Source: Buddleja alternifolia
Taxonomy: Eukaryota > Streptophyta > Magnoliopsida > Lamiales > Scrophulariaceae
DNA length: 64,000 nucleotides
NCBI GenBank assembly: GCA_019426215.1
Contig: CM033399.1
Span: forward strand, 27,599,022-27,663,021
Reading direction: 5' to 3'
Below are positions 22,286-34,640 of the stretch, piece by piece (position 1 is the first letter of the stretch; each line of letters starts with the position of its first letter). Below the pieces are notes generated by a model. It saw nothing but the letters and a program-made list of their open reading frames with translations. It made no database searches and had not been told where the DNA came from. A program made the position numbers and the translations under genes.

Positions 22286-25200
22286 ACTTGCACCCAATGC
22301 CACTCATTGTGGTATCTTGTACCCATCCTTTCCAGGTGTCGGTCCAAAACAGCCTGAGGTAGTGGTTTGGTGAACAGGTCAGCTACATTGTCAGTTGAGG
22401 CTATTTTTTGCACTGCTATCTCTCCTCTGCCAACGATCTCTTTAATGATTTGAAATCTTCTCTCAATGTGTTTGGACTTGTTATGAGACATCAGTTCATT
22501 GGCTTGTTCTATTGCTCCATTGTTATCACAATAATGTGGTAATGGGAGCTAAACACTAGGGACCGATTCAAGTTCTCCAAGAAACTTTCTCATCCAAACA
22601 GCTTCTTTGCCTGCCTCTGTACATACTCTGCTTCAGTGGTGGAATTAGAGGTTGTGCTTTTCTTGGAACTTTTCCAAGATACTGCTCCACCATTGAGAGT
22701 AAAAACAAACCCTGAATGAGAGTTTGCTCTCACTACTCTTCTTGTAGACACAGGGTTCATCTTCATTCTTGATGTTGCCATATACCTTTACTACTTCATC
22801 AAAATGAAGATTCTAGCTTTTAGATGCTTGCTTGAGACTGTATATGGACCTCTCAAGTTTACATACTTTTTGGATATCGGTCTCGGATACAAAACTCTTT
22901 GGCTGTTCCATATAGATATCCTCCTCGAGGAATCCATTTAGGAAAGCCATTTTGACATCCATTTTCCATATCTCATAATCTAAGTATGCAGCTATGGACA
23001 ATAGCATTCGGATGGATTTTATCATGGACACGGGCGAAAAGGTTTCTTGATAGTCAATTCCTTCTCTTGAACTATACCCTTTCGCTACGAGCCAAGCTTT
23101 AAAAGTGTCAACCTTGCCATCGCTACCTGTCTTTCTTTTATAGATCCACTTACATCCTATAAGTTTGATACCTTGAGAACGATCTACCAATGTCCAGACT
23201 TGGTTCAATTGCATAGAATTCATCTCTGATTCCATGGCTTCTCGCCATCTTGAAGCGTCGATATCCACCATCGCTTGATCATAGGTACAAGGATCATCTT
23301 CATGACCTTGTTGTACTATAGTGTAAAGCTCTGGCTCCCCCTGCAATAGATACCCATACCTCTCAGGTTCATGTGGTATTCTACCAGATTTGCGTGGTGG
23401 TTGCGCTACTATTGGTTCAGGCTTTGGTTCTTGGATAGATGTCTCTGAGGGAGTTTCATTTTTGTTCTTCTAGAACAATTTTCCTACCTTTGCCCCCTTC
23501 CAAGATGAACTCATCTTCAAGGAAGTGAGCTTGTAAAGCCACGATGATTTTATGATCATCATGCAAGTAAAAGAAAAATCTCATGGAATCTTCAGAGGAT
23601 CTTGTCTCCAATTTCTCCACTTTAGCCTTTTTGACATAAGCAGGACATCCCCAAATCTTAATGTGGTTAAGACTTGGTTTCCTATTACTCCACATCTCAT
23701 GTGGAGTTTTAGGAACGGATATGGAGGGACATATATTCAATATATAAGCAGCAGTTAGGAGCGCATGTCCCCACAATGAAATGGGTAAATCAGTGTAACT
23801 AAGCATAGACCGAACCATGCCCAACAATGTTCGGTTCCTTCGCACGGCTACTCCATTTAGTTGTGGAGTTGCTGGTGGTGTTAGTTGTAACATTATTCCT
23901 CTTTACCTAAGGAATTCATCAAACTGGACACTCATATATTCTCCTCCACGATCCGATCATAGAGCTTTTATATTTTTTCCAGTTTGATTTTCTACTAAGG
24001 CTTTGAACTCTTTAAACCTTTCAAAGGATTCAGACTTTTGCTTCATCAGATATATTAGACTATATCTTGAATGATAATCTGTGAAAGTGATGAAGTAGTA
24101 GAAACCCCACGAGCCATTTCTCCAAATGGTCCGCAGATGTCGGTATGCACTAACTGTAAGACTTGAGTAGCTCTTTCAAAAATCCCTATGAAGGGTGATC
24201 TAGCCATCTTGCCTAAGAGACATGATTCACGTGTTGGATAGGGATCTGACTCCAGTGAGCTTAAAAGCCCATCTTTTTCTATTTTGTGGATCTTGTGCTC
24301 TCTGGCATGCCCTAGTCTAAGGTGCCACTTGAGTCTTAGGTTAGCTTCTTGCCTACCACATTTACGAGTTACAACATTCGCATCAGATGAATTACGGACA
24401 TTTAAATAATACAAACCATTAACTAAAGAAGCATTGCCAACTAATTTATTTCCATAATAAATGTCGCAATTTAATTTAGAAAAATGGAATGTATATCTAA
24501 TCTTAACTAAGATAGGAATAGAAACAATGTTCTTAAGCCCCTTGGGCAAAACTCAAACATCATCTAATAACAATAAATGTCCAGAATTCAAATAAAGAGA
24601 AGTAGATCCAATCCTAGTAGCCGTGACGCTTTCCCCGCTGCCTACTTTGATCATCACTACTTCTCGGCCCAACTCTTTCTACTTCTCTGCAGATCCTGAT
24701 CCAAACAACAAACATGAGCACTAGCCCATGAGTCCAGAATCCATGAAGTAGAAAAGACGGTCATAGAACAGTTAGTTTCAAAAACAAAGAGTTCCATACC
24801 TTTTGTGCCTTTGCCTAATTTAGGACAGTTCCCCTTCCAGTGGCCAAACTCACCGCATTTGAGATATCTATCCATTTTCTTAGGCCTTTTGCTCTTATAA
24901 AACCCTTGAGCCTTTCCCTTACCCTTGTGGACACCCCCTTGAGCTCCAAGTTCGCCAGACTGCTTCTTGTTCTTCTTCTTCTTAGACTTAGACTTTTTAG
25001 GTCCTAAAGAGATGACCAAGGCAGTTTCCTTACCCTTTGGTTTCATTTGAGATTGTGTAGTAACCAATTTGTTCATTAGCCCAGGTAAATTTTACTCTAT
25101 TTCATTACAGTTCAAGTTAACTACAAATTGGGAGAAGAAATCACGAAGAGTCTGCAAGATTAAGTCAGTTTGAAGGGTGGCGTTCATGGTGAATTCGAGA

Positions 25201-25620
25201 GCTTCCAATTTCTCAATCCTCGAAATTATTTTGAAGACATGATCACCAACCTTCTCACTTTCTTTCATCTTGGCTCCGAAGAGCTCTTTCGATATCTCAT
25301 ATCGAGCAGTACGACTGTGCTCACCACAGAGCTCTACCAAGTGAGCTAGGATAGCTCTTGTAGTGGACATCTTATCATATGACTTTTGAAGATCATTGGT
25401 CATAGATCCCACCATGTATCCTCTCACCAAGAGGTCATCCTTAACCTATTTCATGGGCTTAGACCTCTTCCTCATTGGCACGTGTTCTAGCAAGAGCCAC
25501 TGGGATATCATCCTCCAAGACAGATTTCATAGTGAGAACAATCCTCAAATTTCTAAGCCAGCCCACATAGGTCCAGCAAGAGTATTCTTTTTGGGGCAGA
25601 ATTGAAAGTAGGTTTGCCAT
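22286..25620 (-). pseudogene. Copia element C gag-pol with deleted RT core
   Basis: On the minus strand: gag from about 25600 (MVRGYMVGSMTNDLQKSYDK at 25430); a zinc knuckle at about 24840-24870 whose first Cys is replaced by Tyr (Y-L-K-C-G-E-F-G-H); a protease motif near 24740 reading D-S-W-A-S instead of D-S-G-A-S; pre-integrase and integrase (24055-24549 and 23456-23893); RT N-terminal half with KMDVKMAFLNGF (22813-23346); then a jump at about 22725-22735 from the E-P-C-V-Y-K region straight to GFVFTLNGGAVSWKSS of RNase H. The missing part, about 150 codons by comparison with element A, includes the YVDD centre. RNase H ends at 22273-22491 with DNVADLFTKPLPQ. It is dead through deletion, frameshifts and stops. 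Confidence 0.9.
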
Positions 25621-27075
25621 ATTTGGGAGAGATAAACGAGAAAATAACTACAGAAAAGAACTAGACATAATTAGATTACTTTTTTTGACTTAACCAAGAA
25701 AAATTAAGGACTTAAAATTAATCTTAGCTCCCACTGCATTTTTCGAATCCCAAACTCCCATGTGAAAGTTGGGAATCATCATTGGCATCAATTCCACAGT
25801 GGGTATTAAGGTCCTCAATTAATTAAATGGGATGCAACCTAGCCGGTTTCTGGCCCATTAATTATTTGAAGTGATAACTAATATCAATTTATCCAATAAA
25901 CATTTCAATAGCTTTCCCCATAGTTCACCAAACCACAACCGAACAGGTTTCTAAGCTCGTGAAATACCTGAGTTCATTCTCACTAACTCCTATAATCTAA
26001 CATTTGAATTTCACTTTGCAACGGAACAGTTTTCTGGGGTGAAATATGCTTCGATTAAGGCATTTCATGCACTTAATAAAATTTTAAATTATTTCTAAAT
26101 GTATAACCCCCATAACTGGGAAGCATTACACATTTATAGTAATTTTAATTTTAGAAAGCTTAGTGGAGGGTGAGAATGTTAAACAACCTTTTCTAACTTG
26201 GTATTATTTATTTAGAAGAATTTAAATTGTCAAAAGTTTTTGGTCTCACTTTGCATATTATTCAATATAAATATTCATGGAATTTAAATAAATCAATAAA
26301 TAAATCCATCACTCGATCATGAACTTTTAGGAATTAAAACCTATTTAACATTCATGGGCCTTTTGACTTTATATCAATTTTGAACTATTCTATTTTAATT
26401 CCTAAAACAACTCATCCATTATTTCTAAAAATATAATAAATAACCTCAAACTTGATAACCCATAAAATATAAAGGTAAAACAAATAAACCTAAATCCATG
26501 CACATAAGACATGCTCGTATCAATTAATACATGCTCACAATATTAAATCACTCATGTTGATTATTTAAAATTTCAGTCCAACTAAAATGTCCTTTAATAA
26601 ATTTCCAACTTTTATGTATTATTTATTTCAATAAAAATCATTCTAGTCCTACTAGATGACTTAGATATACAAAATTCAAAATTAAGTATATCTACCTTTA
26701 ATAAAAATAAAATTAGTCCAACTAAATAAATACTTAAAATATGGAATTCTATTTTATTTTGATTTAAACCAATCATTAAATGGAAAGACTTTTATTTGAT
26801 TAAAGAACTAATTAATAATCATCCGAGAAAAATAATATATTCTATATTCAAATATTCAAGTATTTTCCAAGTCGAGAAAAAATTAATAATATTTAATGCA
26901 TAAATTAATTATTAATCCCCAAAAAAATAATTAATTATTTTTAATAAAACATTTAATTCCAATTAATCATATTGGGCTCGATTTCATCAAACCCAAGTTA
27001 CTATCCTTTTGGTATACTTGAATTTAATCCAATTGGGCTCAAATTTAATTAATTCAGAATAACATTCACACTTTA
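25621..27075 (-). other. Copia element C leader, first part
   Basis: This is AT-rich sequence between gag and the internal insertion, with no credible reading frame. It lies inside the element between gag and the primer site, so it is untranslated leader or captured sequence. Short runs such as TTTAATTAATT and AATTAAAT recur. Confidence 0.55.
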
Positions 27076-27301
27076 TTAATTTCTATTGGGCTATTTTAAT
27101 TAAAATCCAAATTACAATTCTATTGGCCCATTTGGAATTAATTAAATCAAGCCCAAATTAATTAATAAATCGAGATTGATTAAATTTCTTATTGAGCTTA
27201 ATTAAATTAGATCGAGTCATTATCCTTTTGGACCCACCCAAATAATTGAATTTACCCAAACCCAAATTTCAATTTCGATTCATTACATGGCCCGTTATAT
27301 G
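27076..27301. repeat. Direct duplication, left copy
   Basis: This segment starts TTAATTTCTATTGGGC and ends CCCGTTATATG. It matches 29785-30009 with a modest number of substitutions and small indels. The two copies flank the truncated element A fragment exactly. It is far longer than any retrotransposon target duplication. Confidence 0.88.
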
Positions 27302-28030
27302 AGTCTCAAAACGGACAAGGATAGAATGGAAATGAGGAATATACCCTACGCATCCGCTGTGGGTAATCTCATGTACGCGATGTTATGCACAAGGCCAGAT
27401 CTGGCACATACTTTAAGCATGGTCAGTAGGTTTCAAGCTAACCCGAGGGAGCCTCACTGGACAACAGTGAAGTGTATCTTAAAGTACTTAAGAAGAACTA
27501 AAGAAATGCTACTAATATACGGGAATGGAGAATTGAAGGTGGATGGTTACACCGACTCAGATTTCCAATCAGATCCGGATGACCTGAAATCTACCTCTGG
27601 GTACATATTCACACTCTATGGAGGAGCAGTGTCTTGGAAAAGTTCCAAGTAAAGCACAACTGCTGACTCCACAATGGAGGTAGAATATGTAGCAGCCTCT
27701 GAGGCAACCAAAGAAGCTATTTGGATGAGAAAGTTCATAGCCGAACTTGGAGTGGTTCCTAGCGTGGAAATGTCTTTACCACTATGGTGTGACAACAACG
27801 AAGCAATTTCGCAAGCTAAAGAACAAAGGTCCCACAACAAATCTAAACACGTTATGAGAAAATATCATATAATACGAGAAATAGTTGGAAGAGGCGATAT
27901 ATCCGTACAGAAAATAGCCTCAGCAGAAAAACGTGGCTAACCCACTCACCAAACCATTATCACAGGCGGTGTTAGATAAACATCTTGAGAAGATGAGAAT
28001 CAAATACTATAGCGATTGGCGTTGAGTGTA
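27302..28030 (+). pseudogene. RNase H end of copia pol, truncated
   Basis: It carries the same RNase H region as element A (GYTDSDF, GGAVSWKSSK). A TAA at 27650-27652 interrupts it where element A reads S-K-Q, so CAA has become TAA. Reading continues through M-E-V-E-Y-V-A-A and the H-N-K-S-K-H-V segment to a frameshift near 27930. It lacks everything upstream of RNase H. Confidence 0.88.
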
Positions 28031-28040
28031 AGTGGGAGAT

Positions 28041-29784
28041 TGTTAGGTGTATGCCCTCAATGCCTATGAGGAATTAGATTGAATACGGCTTAGAAAAGTT
28101 ACAAAACATTTGATGGTTCTATTTATAGCATAAAGGTTTTGATTTTGTTCATATAAATCTAATGGCATTTAACTGTATTAAACAAATTAGTCCAAGAGAT
28201 TTCAAGATAGACTTTCCACTTCTTATGAAGAAGAGGATGCATTGGAATAGTCCAGTACTTAATCTCTAAAACTGGGAGTTCGTGAGTTAACGAATATTAA
28301 TTGGGCATTAATATTCAACTCATATGACACCTTCTTGACAACAAAGTGTCAGTCGTACATTGATTAGATAGTGGGAGTTGGTGTCATGAATATGATTAAT
28401 GGAATTAACATATTTGGACTCAACACACATTAATCCGATCACATGGGTATTTACTCTTTGACAGCCAATGATTGGGATTAAGATTGCAATAGTATGTGTG
28501 AACTTTAGACCTGAGGAGTCATTTATAACATCCTTGTAGTATTGGACATGTTATTAGGGTAGTTAGACCCGTATCACCTGATAGGTGGGGTCGAATTCGA
28601 AGTACAATTCAACAATGCATTCGATGTTATAAGATAACTTGCCAAAATGGGATTCACCGTCTCGACAGTAAACGAATATGTGTCCTGTACGATCATAAGT
28701 AATTGAAATTATAAGTCTTTGGCCAAAGCATATAAACTATCCTGTGATTGTCACTAAAGGTAGTTTGGTAATATCATATTATTATGATTTTAAGTACAGC
28801 ATCAAGTTCTATGAGTTTGACTAAACCATGACTCTTACTTGATTGGGTCACGTCGGTGAAGAGTTTATACACATGGTATTCGTAGTCAAGGTTCATGATG
28901 ACATGATCATCTCGTTTTCAATTATGATTTTGTTCCACGGTGTCGGCTTGGTGACAACCTTATTCTTTGGAATCCTCCCATTGCCAATTGAATCAAGCCT
29001 AGAGAGTCGCGCTATGTGAAGAAAAAGAATATTTCCTTAAGCTAAGGGTATTTTGGTAAAATCACATTTGATGTGAATTGACTGACAAAATAAATGGCAT
29101 GATTTAATTAAAGATATTTAATTTGATTGAATAAATTAATTAACTCATATTAATTCACAAATTAAATTAATTGGAAATTAATTTATAAGTTGAATTATAT
29201 TAATTGGATTAATGTAATTAATTAATCACTAATTTGATTGGACTTGGATTAAATTAATTATACATGGGCTAAGTGAAAACAAAGCCCCAAGCCCATCTGA
29301 ACAGGCCAATTCGGCGGCCCCTCTATGTGTAAACCTAGGGGAGTATTTTACTTGGTATAAGTAATCAGTCGATGTCAGAACTCCATACACACAAGTCATT
29401 GTTTTAGAATCTGACACTGAGCCAAAATAAACCTAGAGCATTAGGAAAAAAAATCCCTCTCTCTCCATCCATCTAGCCGTCTGCAATTGTTGTCGAGGAG
29501 GAGACCGAGCTTTTCTCAGAGAATTTTCCTTCCACGTGATTATCTAAAGGCAGGAGTCTGGGGCTACTGCTGATAATTCGAGATTCAATATACGAAAAAG
29601 GTAATTTGATTACTTTTGTCAATTCTCGTCAATTGATCTATATGCTCAATATCATGAATATCCCTGGACTGAATTCTCGGGTGTGATTCGGATTACAAAT
29701 TTTATCCGCTAGACCGAATCACAACACATGGTCCCATGTGGGATGCATAAAATATTTACTATTAATCTTTTCCAGTGGTATATA
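28041..29784 (+). repeat. Copia element A-type LTR, nearly complete
   Basis: It begins TGTTAGGTGTATGCCCTC and matches 15857-17461 plus 19054-19140 as one uninterrupted unit. The last dozen or so bases of the LTR are missing. It serves as the empty-site control for the solo LTR at 17462-19048. Confidence 0.88.
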
Positions 29785-30009
29785 TTAATTTCCATTGGGC
29801 TATTTTTAATTAAAATCCAAATTAACTATCCAATGGCCCATTTGGAATTAATTAAATCAAGCCCAAATTAATTAATAAACGAGATTGATTAAATTTCTTG
29901 TTGAGGTTAATTAAGTTATATCGGGTTATTATCCTTTTGACCCACCCAAATAATTGAATTTACCCAAACCCAAATTTCAATTTTGACCCATTACATAGCC
30001 CGTTATATG
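29785..30009. repeat. Direct duplication, right copy
   Basis: Starting TTAATTTCCATTGGGC and ending CCCGTTATATG, it is the partner of 27076-27301. Here the sequence continues into the element C leader (TCCCGAATCC), so this copy is the original and the left one ends at the foreign junction. Confidence 0.85.
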
Positions 30010-30355
30010 TCCCGAATCCAAGACCCGGTTCAGCAAATCAGGTGTGAAAACCCACGACCCGTCGGGCCATGCACACGGCCCGACGGGCCGTGATTGGGTA
30101 GCCAGGCCAAACGGCCTGGCCGTGTGACTGAGCGCAATTTTTCTCGGGGCTCTTTGAGCCCCTTTTTCCTTGTTTCTGGTTTTTTTCATCCATCATAAAT
30201 ATACCCAAATATACAATAAATATAAAAATCAAAATCCATGCTTTAAACCATAAAAAAAATGCAGATTTAATTAACACATAATCGCATGCTTCAAAAACAC
30301 ATATTCTGCACATCATAAATCAAATGAACTCAATTAAATATGCAAATCAGAGATT
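30010..30355 (-). other. Copia element C leader, primer-site end
   Basis: There is no gene here. It includes a GC-rich inverted segment around 30060-30120 (GGGCCATGCACACGGCCCGACGGGCCGTG, split by eye into GGGCC and CGGCCCG repeats). The frame at 29977-30189 is not conserved. The region joins the primer site at 30356. Confidence 0.5.
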
Positions 30356-30368
30356 GGCTCTCATACTA
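30356..30368 (-). other. Primer-binding site, initiator tRNA-Met, decayed
   Basis: The plus strand reads GGCTCTCATACTA against the expected GGCTCTGATACCA, so there are two mismatches. One base separates it from the LTR. It identifies 30370-32127 as the 5' LTR of a minus-strand element. Confidence 0.8.
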
Positions 30369-30369
30369 A

Positions 30370-32127
30370 TGTTGGGTTTAGCGAAAAATAACATAAACAC
30401 AGCGGAAGGATTTCAAAAAAAATTATTTTAAAACTCAAAGTTGAATTCAATGGTCGCATATTCAAATGGCACGATAAAATTAACGAATAAAACTTACTCG
30501 TTAAAACAAAGTTGTTGGATGATCTTTCTTCTTCCTCCAAATTCAAAACCTTGAAACTTTCAAATCTTCAAACCTTTGATTTGATCCCCAAAACGTGAAT
30601 TTGATCCGAACAATGAAAATACGTTGTCTCTAAATTGCCACGCACGAATCAACAATCAAAAAATTCCCACTTCTTCTCTGAGGAATATTTTCTTCTTTCT
30701 TTCTAGGAGAGTTATGATCTTCTCTTTCTTGTTCAAAGTCAAAGAGTCATTTTATACCTCATGACTTATTGAACAAGCCAAAACAAAAGAGCCCTAAATT
30801 AGAGCATCACATGGACACCTGCTTAGGCCTATTAGGCATCCACTTTAGACGCTTTCTAGAAGCCCGGGATTTATTTTGTTTAATTAACTTCTTATTTTAA
30901 TTAATAATTTATTATATCCAATAAATAAATTAATTAATCAAATAATCTAATTAATTAGATAAATTAATTCATCAATATATTTCGCTAGGAAATTAATTAA
31001 TAACTAATCTTATCCACATAATTAATTATTTCACATAATTAATTATTTCATCTAATGAATAATTAATTATTTAATTTATCCCACAAATTAAAACTCCTAA
31101 AAGAAAATAGAAATTTTTTTTTCTTTTTTTCTTTATCGATTCTTTAGCGAAACTCTTTAGGTTCGTTTCGTTTGGCAATGAGAGGAAACCAAAGGGAGTG
31201 GGTAACACCTAACCAGTCACATGGCCCACTTCGTAACCCAAACGAAAATGAATGATAGGATAATTCCGCAACCTTTCCAATCGTAAATAACGCATATGTT
31301 TAAACCCGTTATTCATGTTCCCCGGTCAAGTGAAAGTCATGGTTATGTCAAACTCACTGGACTTGACCATATGTATTAATTATAATAATACGAGATCATT
31401 GAGATTGATTTAGTGCCTAGCACAATCATCTCTTTTGATTTGGCCAAAGACTTTGATCTCTATTTGTCTATAATCACATAGGGTACATTCTCTTTCACTT
31501 ATGAGAGAACAAATCTCATATTAGATATTTGCTAAGACTACCACTTGCCTATCAAGTCCGCATTTCGAGGTCGACCCCACCAACGGGTGAATTGGGTCTA
31601 ACTACTCTAGTGAAAGGCTTGATGTCACAATTGCATCTTCAGCCTGATACTTCAGGTCAAAGGTTCACACATACCAATTACGCATAATCAGTTCTATCAT
31701 TGACAATCATAGTGAAAATCCATGTGATAGAACCGATGCAAGTCGTGTTCGAGCATATCAGTTCCACTGACTTGCCTACAATCTCAATCTCCTATCATCC
31801 CATGATACCAGACAGGCACTCCCATGTCAGAGTTAAGATTGTACAAGTATTCGAAATCTTTATTTCCCCATTAAAGACTTCATATAATTTGCAAACTAGT
31901 TTTAGTAATCAAAGTCGATCTCTCTAGTGCCTATCTTCCTATCTCATAGGAAGTAGAGGGATCACACTGAAAACAAGGGTAAAGCATTTTTACACAACTT
32001 ATAGATGCATATAAGAATTAAGTGAAAAACTAAGTAATGTCTTTTATAAATTTTGATTTAAGTTCAATACAAGATAGATGCCCTATATATTCTATCATCT
32101 ATGGCATCTGAGGGCATAATCCTAACA
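30370..32127 (-). repeat. Copia element C 5' LTR
   Basis: On the plus strand it runs from TGTTGGGTTTAGCG to ATAATCCTAACA, about 1758 bp. It matches 19189-22278 minus its insert. It contains about 200 bases near 31110-31320 that have no counterpart in the other LTR. ATTAG at 32128-32132 is the right target duplication. Confidence 0.88.
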
Positions 32128-32132
32128 ATTAG

Positions 32133-32768
32133 AATCCAGAGTAGGATTAACACATATTCCCCCAACCATGAAGGATTTATCTGATAGTTTATCATTGGAC
32201 ATAGATTTCTCAATTTCATTTTGCAGTCATTGTGCACAACCTTGTAAATTAGAGTTTGTTATAACAACCTGTTGCTCCGTCAAATGAGTAAGGGGTGGCG
32301 GATTCATTGTCCGCAGTGGTGCAACCTCAATATGACCAATACCTCCATATTTGTTATTCTTATAAAGATGTGAGGATGAGACAACATTTGCAAAACGTGT
32401 GGTGATAGGAGGAGAACTTGAATCAATAGAAGGAGTTTCCTTGTTCCGAATCTGCTCAATCTTTGAAGTCATGGTGGAAATCGAAATACCAGCGGGAACA
32501 TGCGATACTCCCGACGCTGATCTCCATGCATTAGCTTGGAAAACCTTCAGTAAGTCTAGAATTAAGAGAGGGGGAGTATTTAACAAAATCTCGGGATCCT
32601 TCAACTTTCTCTACCAACGCCAAAAAATCTGAAATCTGGGATGTTAAACCTTTGATTGAAATCAGGGATTTTTCTAGTTATGGATTCAAAATCCAGAAAG
32701 GCTTTAAAGGATGGAGTGTGGAAATGAACAGCAAAAGAAGATGAATCATACGTTGAAGAAGACGTCAT
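32133..32768 (-). pseudogene. Unrecognised degraded ORF, 5' end of a minus-strand gene
   Basis: A minus-strand ATG at 32768 opens M-T-S-S-S-T-Y-D-S-S-S-F and is preceded by a leader with GAGAGAG and AAACCCTA-type motifs. The frame breaks near 32600 and continues as a Ser/Pro/Thr-rich stretch to 32227. It also contains FANVVSSSHLYKNNKYGG. It then runs into the right end of element C. The sequence may continue left of element C at 19156-19183 as a few non-coding bases. It resembles the N-terminal part of plant retroelement gag-like or DUF4283-type proteins in composition, but I do not recognise a domain. It is either a truncated older element or a dead host gene. Confidence 0.4.
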
Positions 32769-32891
32769 ACCGAGATTTCAAAATCTAGAGAGAGGCGAGA
32801 GCGTTTACTCTAGAGAGAGAAACCATCCTAAACCCTAAATTTTGTTGTTTTTTGCATTAATTCTCATCTTTAATTCGTCTGATTTTTTAGC

Positions 32892-32900
32892 CTATAAAAG
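32892..32900 (+). promoter_or_regulatory. TATA-like box, divergent from the degraded ORF
   Basis: CTATAAAAG lies in good context (GCCTATAAAAGGGCTCC) on the plus strand, about 125 bases from the ATG of the minus-strand ORF. Downstream, 32930-33200 has no credible coding frame. It could be half of a divergent promoter, or the promoter of an unrecognised old element. Confidence 0.35.
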
Positions 32901-33511
32901 GGCTCCTCCAGCAAAATGAAAGTCATACGAACACAAAACATTCTCTTGTGTTCATCTTCCTCCCCGAAAGTTCAAAGCAGAAATTTAGTTTGTTGTTTCT
33001 GAGAGTTGAAGTGGTTCAATCTTAGAAAGTATTCGTTGTATCTGAGGAAAGTTTTGCCAAAGTCGTTACCACTGATAGCGGGGGCAATTTCATGTTAAGA
33101 ATAGAGTTCACTCTCACCTCGAATGTTCCTCTATCTCTTTCTTTCTTTACATTCGGTTTGTTCGAAGTTTTGATTAACATCCTCTACTCATTTGTGTATA
33201 TATTTGATCAAATACCATTTTCGTAAATTTATTTTAGTTATTTGATTAATCTTCCTCGAAAGGTCAAGTAATTTGTATTTATTCAGTTACTCTCTAATAG
33301 TTTTAGTTGATATATATTAATATACCAATCTTTGGTTTTTTAATTGATTGTAGTTCTTAAATATCGTATTTTAATTAATGGGATACTTAGAATTAATTAT
33401 GAATTAAACTATCATATCTATATACTTTATTTCTCTCATTTGAAATATGAATTACATTCTTATAGAATACGTTTTAGTTTCAGATCGTCTTTCTTCACAT
33501 TATTTTGCAAG

Positions 33512-34280
33512 CATGGTTCAAAGTATCCGCCAATATCCGATGATATCGGCCAATGCATAACCGAATCGAACCCCTCCGATCCGATAAATTCCGGCGATAC
33601 GCTTTGTTACCGATTGGGTATGGTATCGCCGATATTATCGGATACCGGCCGATAATATCAGCGATATCATGATAATATCGTAAAAACCTGATATTATCGG
33701 CCAAGTCTATGATATATCGGAGATACTGAACAATATATTGGCGAATTATTTTTTTTGGGAAGATAATTGGCAGCAGACTATTTGGCGAAAATGGGTTCTG
33801 CTCATGTACGAGTTTTTTCATCGTTCAGTTTCTTTTTGTTGTACTTTGAACCCCTCTGTTCATATTTAAGTTAATGAATGTTTTTGTTTGTTGGAACTTA
33901 GGAAGAATATTGACAATTTGGCAGCAACATGGAGAGAAGATGTATTGGCAGCAAGAATATTGTTTGTTTGTTTGTTTGTTTGTAAAATTTTATAACAAAC
34001 TAAGTGCATTCATGTTTTATTTCTATGTATTAATTTCTTGGGAGACTAGAATGATATATTTAGCTTCATTGATGGTTGTGTAGTAAATACTTTTAATATG
34101 ATTAAAAGTAACACTTTGTGTAATTTACATTTTTCTCTAATTTTTATTAATTTTTTTAGAATTTTTGAAGCATTTTATAATGTTTTTGAATCGTATCGCC
34201 CGATATCATTCTGATACGCCGTGATCGATATGGAACAGCAGCCCACGATATTATCACCGATACCGCGACTTTGAATCATA
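33512..34280. mobile_element. hAT-like non-autonomous DNA transposon (769 bp)
   Basis: The ends are CATGGTTCAAAGT and, inverted, TATGATTCAAAGT: 13-bp terminal inverted repeats with two mismatches. The flanks TTTGCAAG (33504-33511) and ATTGCAAG (34281-34288) form an 8-bp target duplication with one mismatch, the length typical of hAT. The ends are rich in GATATCGGC and GATAATATCGG motifs in both orientations, as expected of subterminal transposase sites. There is no transposase, so it is a MITE-like derivative. Confidence 0.75.
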
Positions 34281-34424
34281 ATTGCAAGTCCAATCTTATT
34301 CATTAATCATTATTATGTCCGAGTTTTTAAATTTCGCAACTTGTTGCAATCTTAGTTGTTAACCAAAACGTTCTCCCATCACTTCACAGAAAAGAACAAA
34401 AAATAACAAAACGAAACCTACCGT

Positions 34425-34640
34425 ATTTTTTTTATTACAAAAAGTGTGGTAGGCTTGACTCCGATCACCTACCACGGGTCATGGAATGCTTGCGGGACCA
34501 AATATTTTACACAAATACTTATAGATAACCCACCAACACCGTCCTCAAACCAACAGAGAGGATCAAACCCACAACTTTCTGTCAGAAAGTGATTGGTTCC
34601 TTAATCATCATTTGTTGGCAAAAATCTATCGTCTGTCAAT
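34425..34640 (-). mobile_element. Possible tRNA-derived SINE
   Basis: On the minus strand, GGGTTTGATCCTC (near 34558-34570) resembles a pol III B box, and the unit ends near an A-rich run. GTGGTAGG and CCTACCAC form a short stem near the 3' end (34449-34483). I could not find a convincing A box or a target duplication, so this is a weak call. Confidence 0.35.

Larger units (their letters stand above)
27302..29784 (+). mobile_element. Truncated copy of copia element A (RNase H end plus 3' LTR)
   Basis: The sequence enters in the pol region equivalent to 15118 of element A (AGTCTCAAAACGGACAAGG) and continues collinearly through RNase H, the purine tract and almost the whole 3' LTR. It stops a few bases short of the LTR end at a TATAT shared with its flank. 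The left junction also shows a short shared TATG. There is no 5' LTR, primer site or 5-bp target duplication. The LTR portion (28041-29784) lacks the solo LTR found in element A. This looks like DNA copied during break repair rather than retrotransposition. Confidence 0.85.
19189..32127 (-). mobile_element. Ty1/copia element C, complete outline, minus strand, internally broken
   Basis: LTRs lie at 19189-22278 (3', containing a nested solo LTR) and 30370-32127 (5'). The outer flanks ATCAG (19184-19188) and ATTAG (32128-32132) form a target duplication with one mismatch. An initiator tRNA-Met primer site is at 30356-30368 and gag-pol remnants are at about 22286-25620. The long leader between gag and the primer site is split by a truncated copy of element A. 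RT has lost its catalytic centre, so the element could not have moved since that deletion. Confidence 0.88.
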
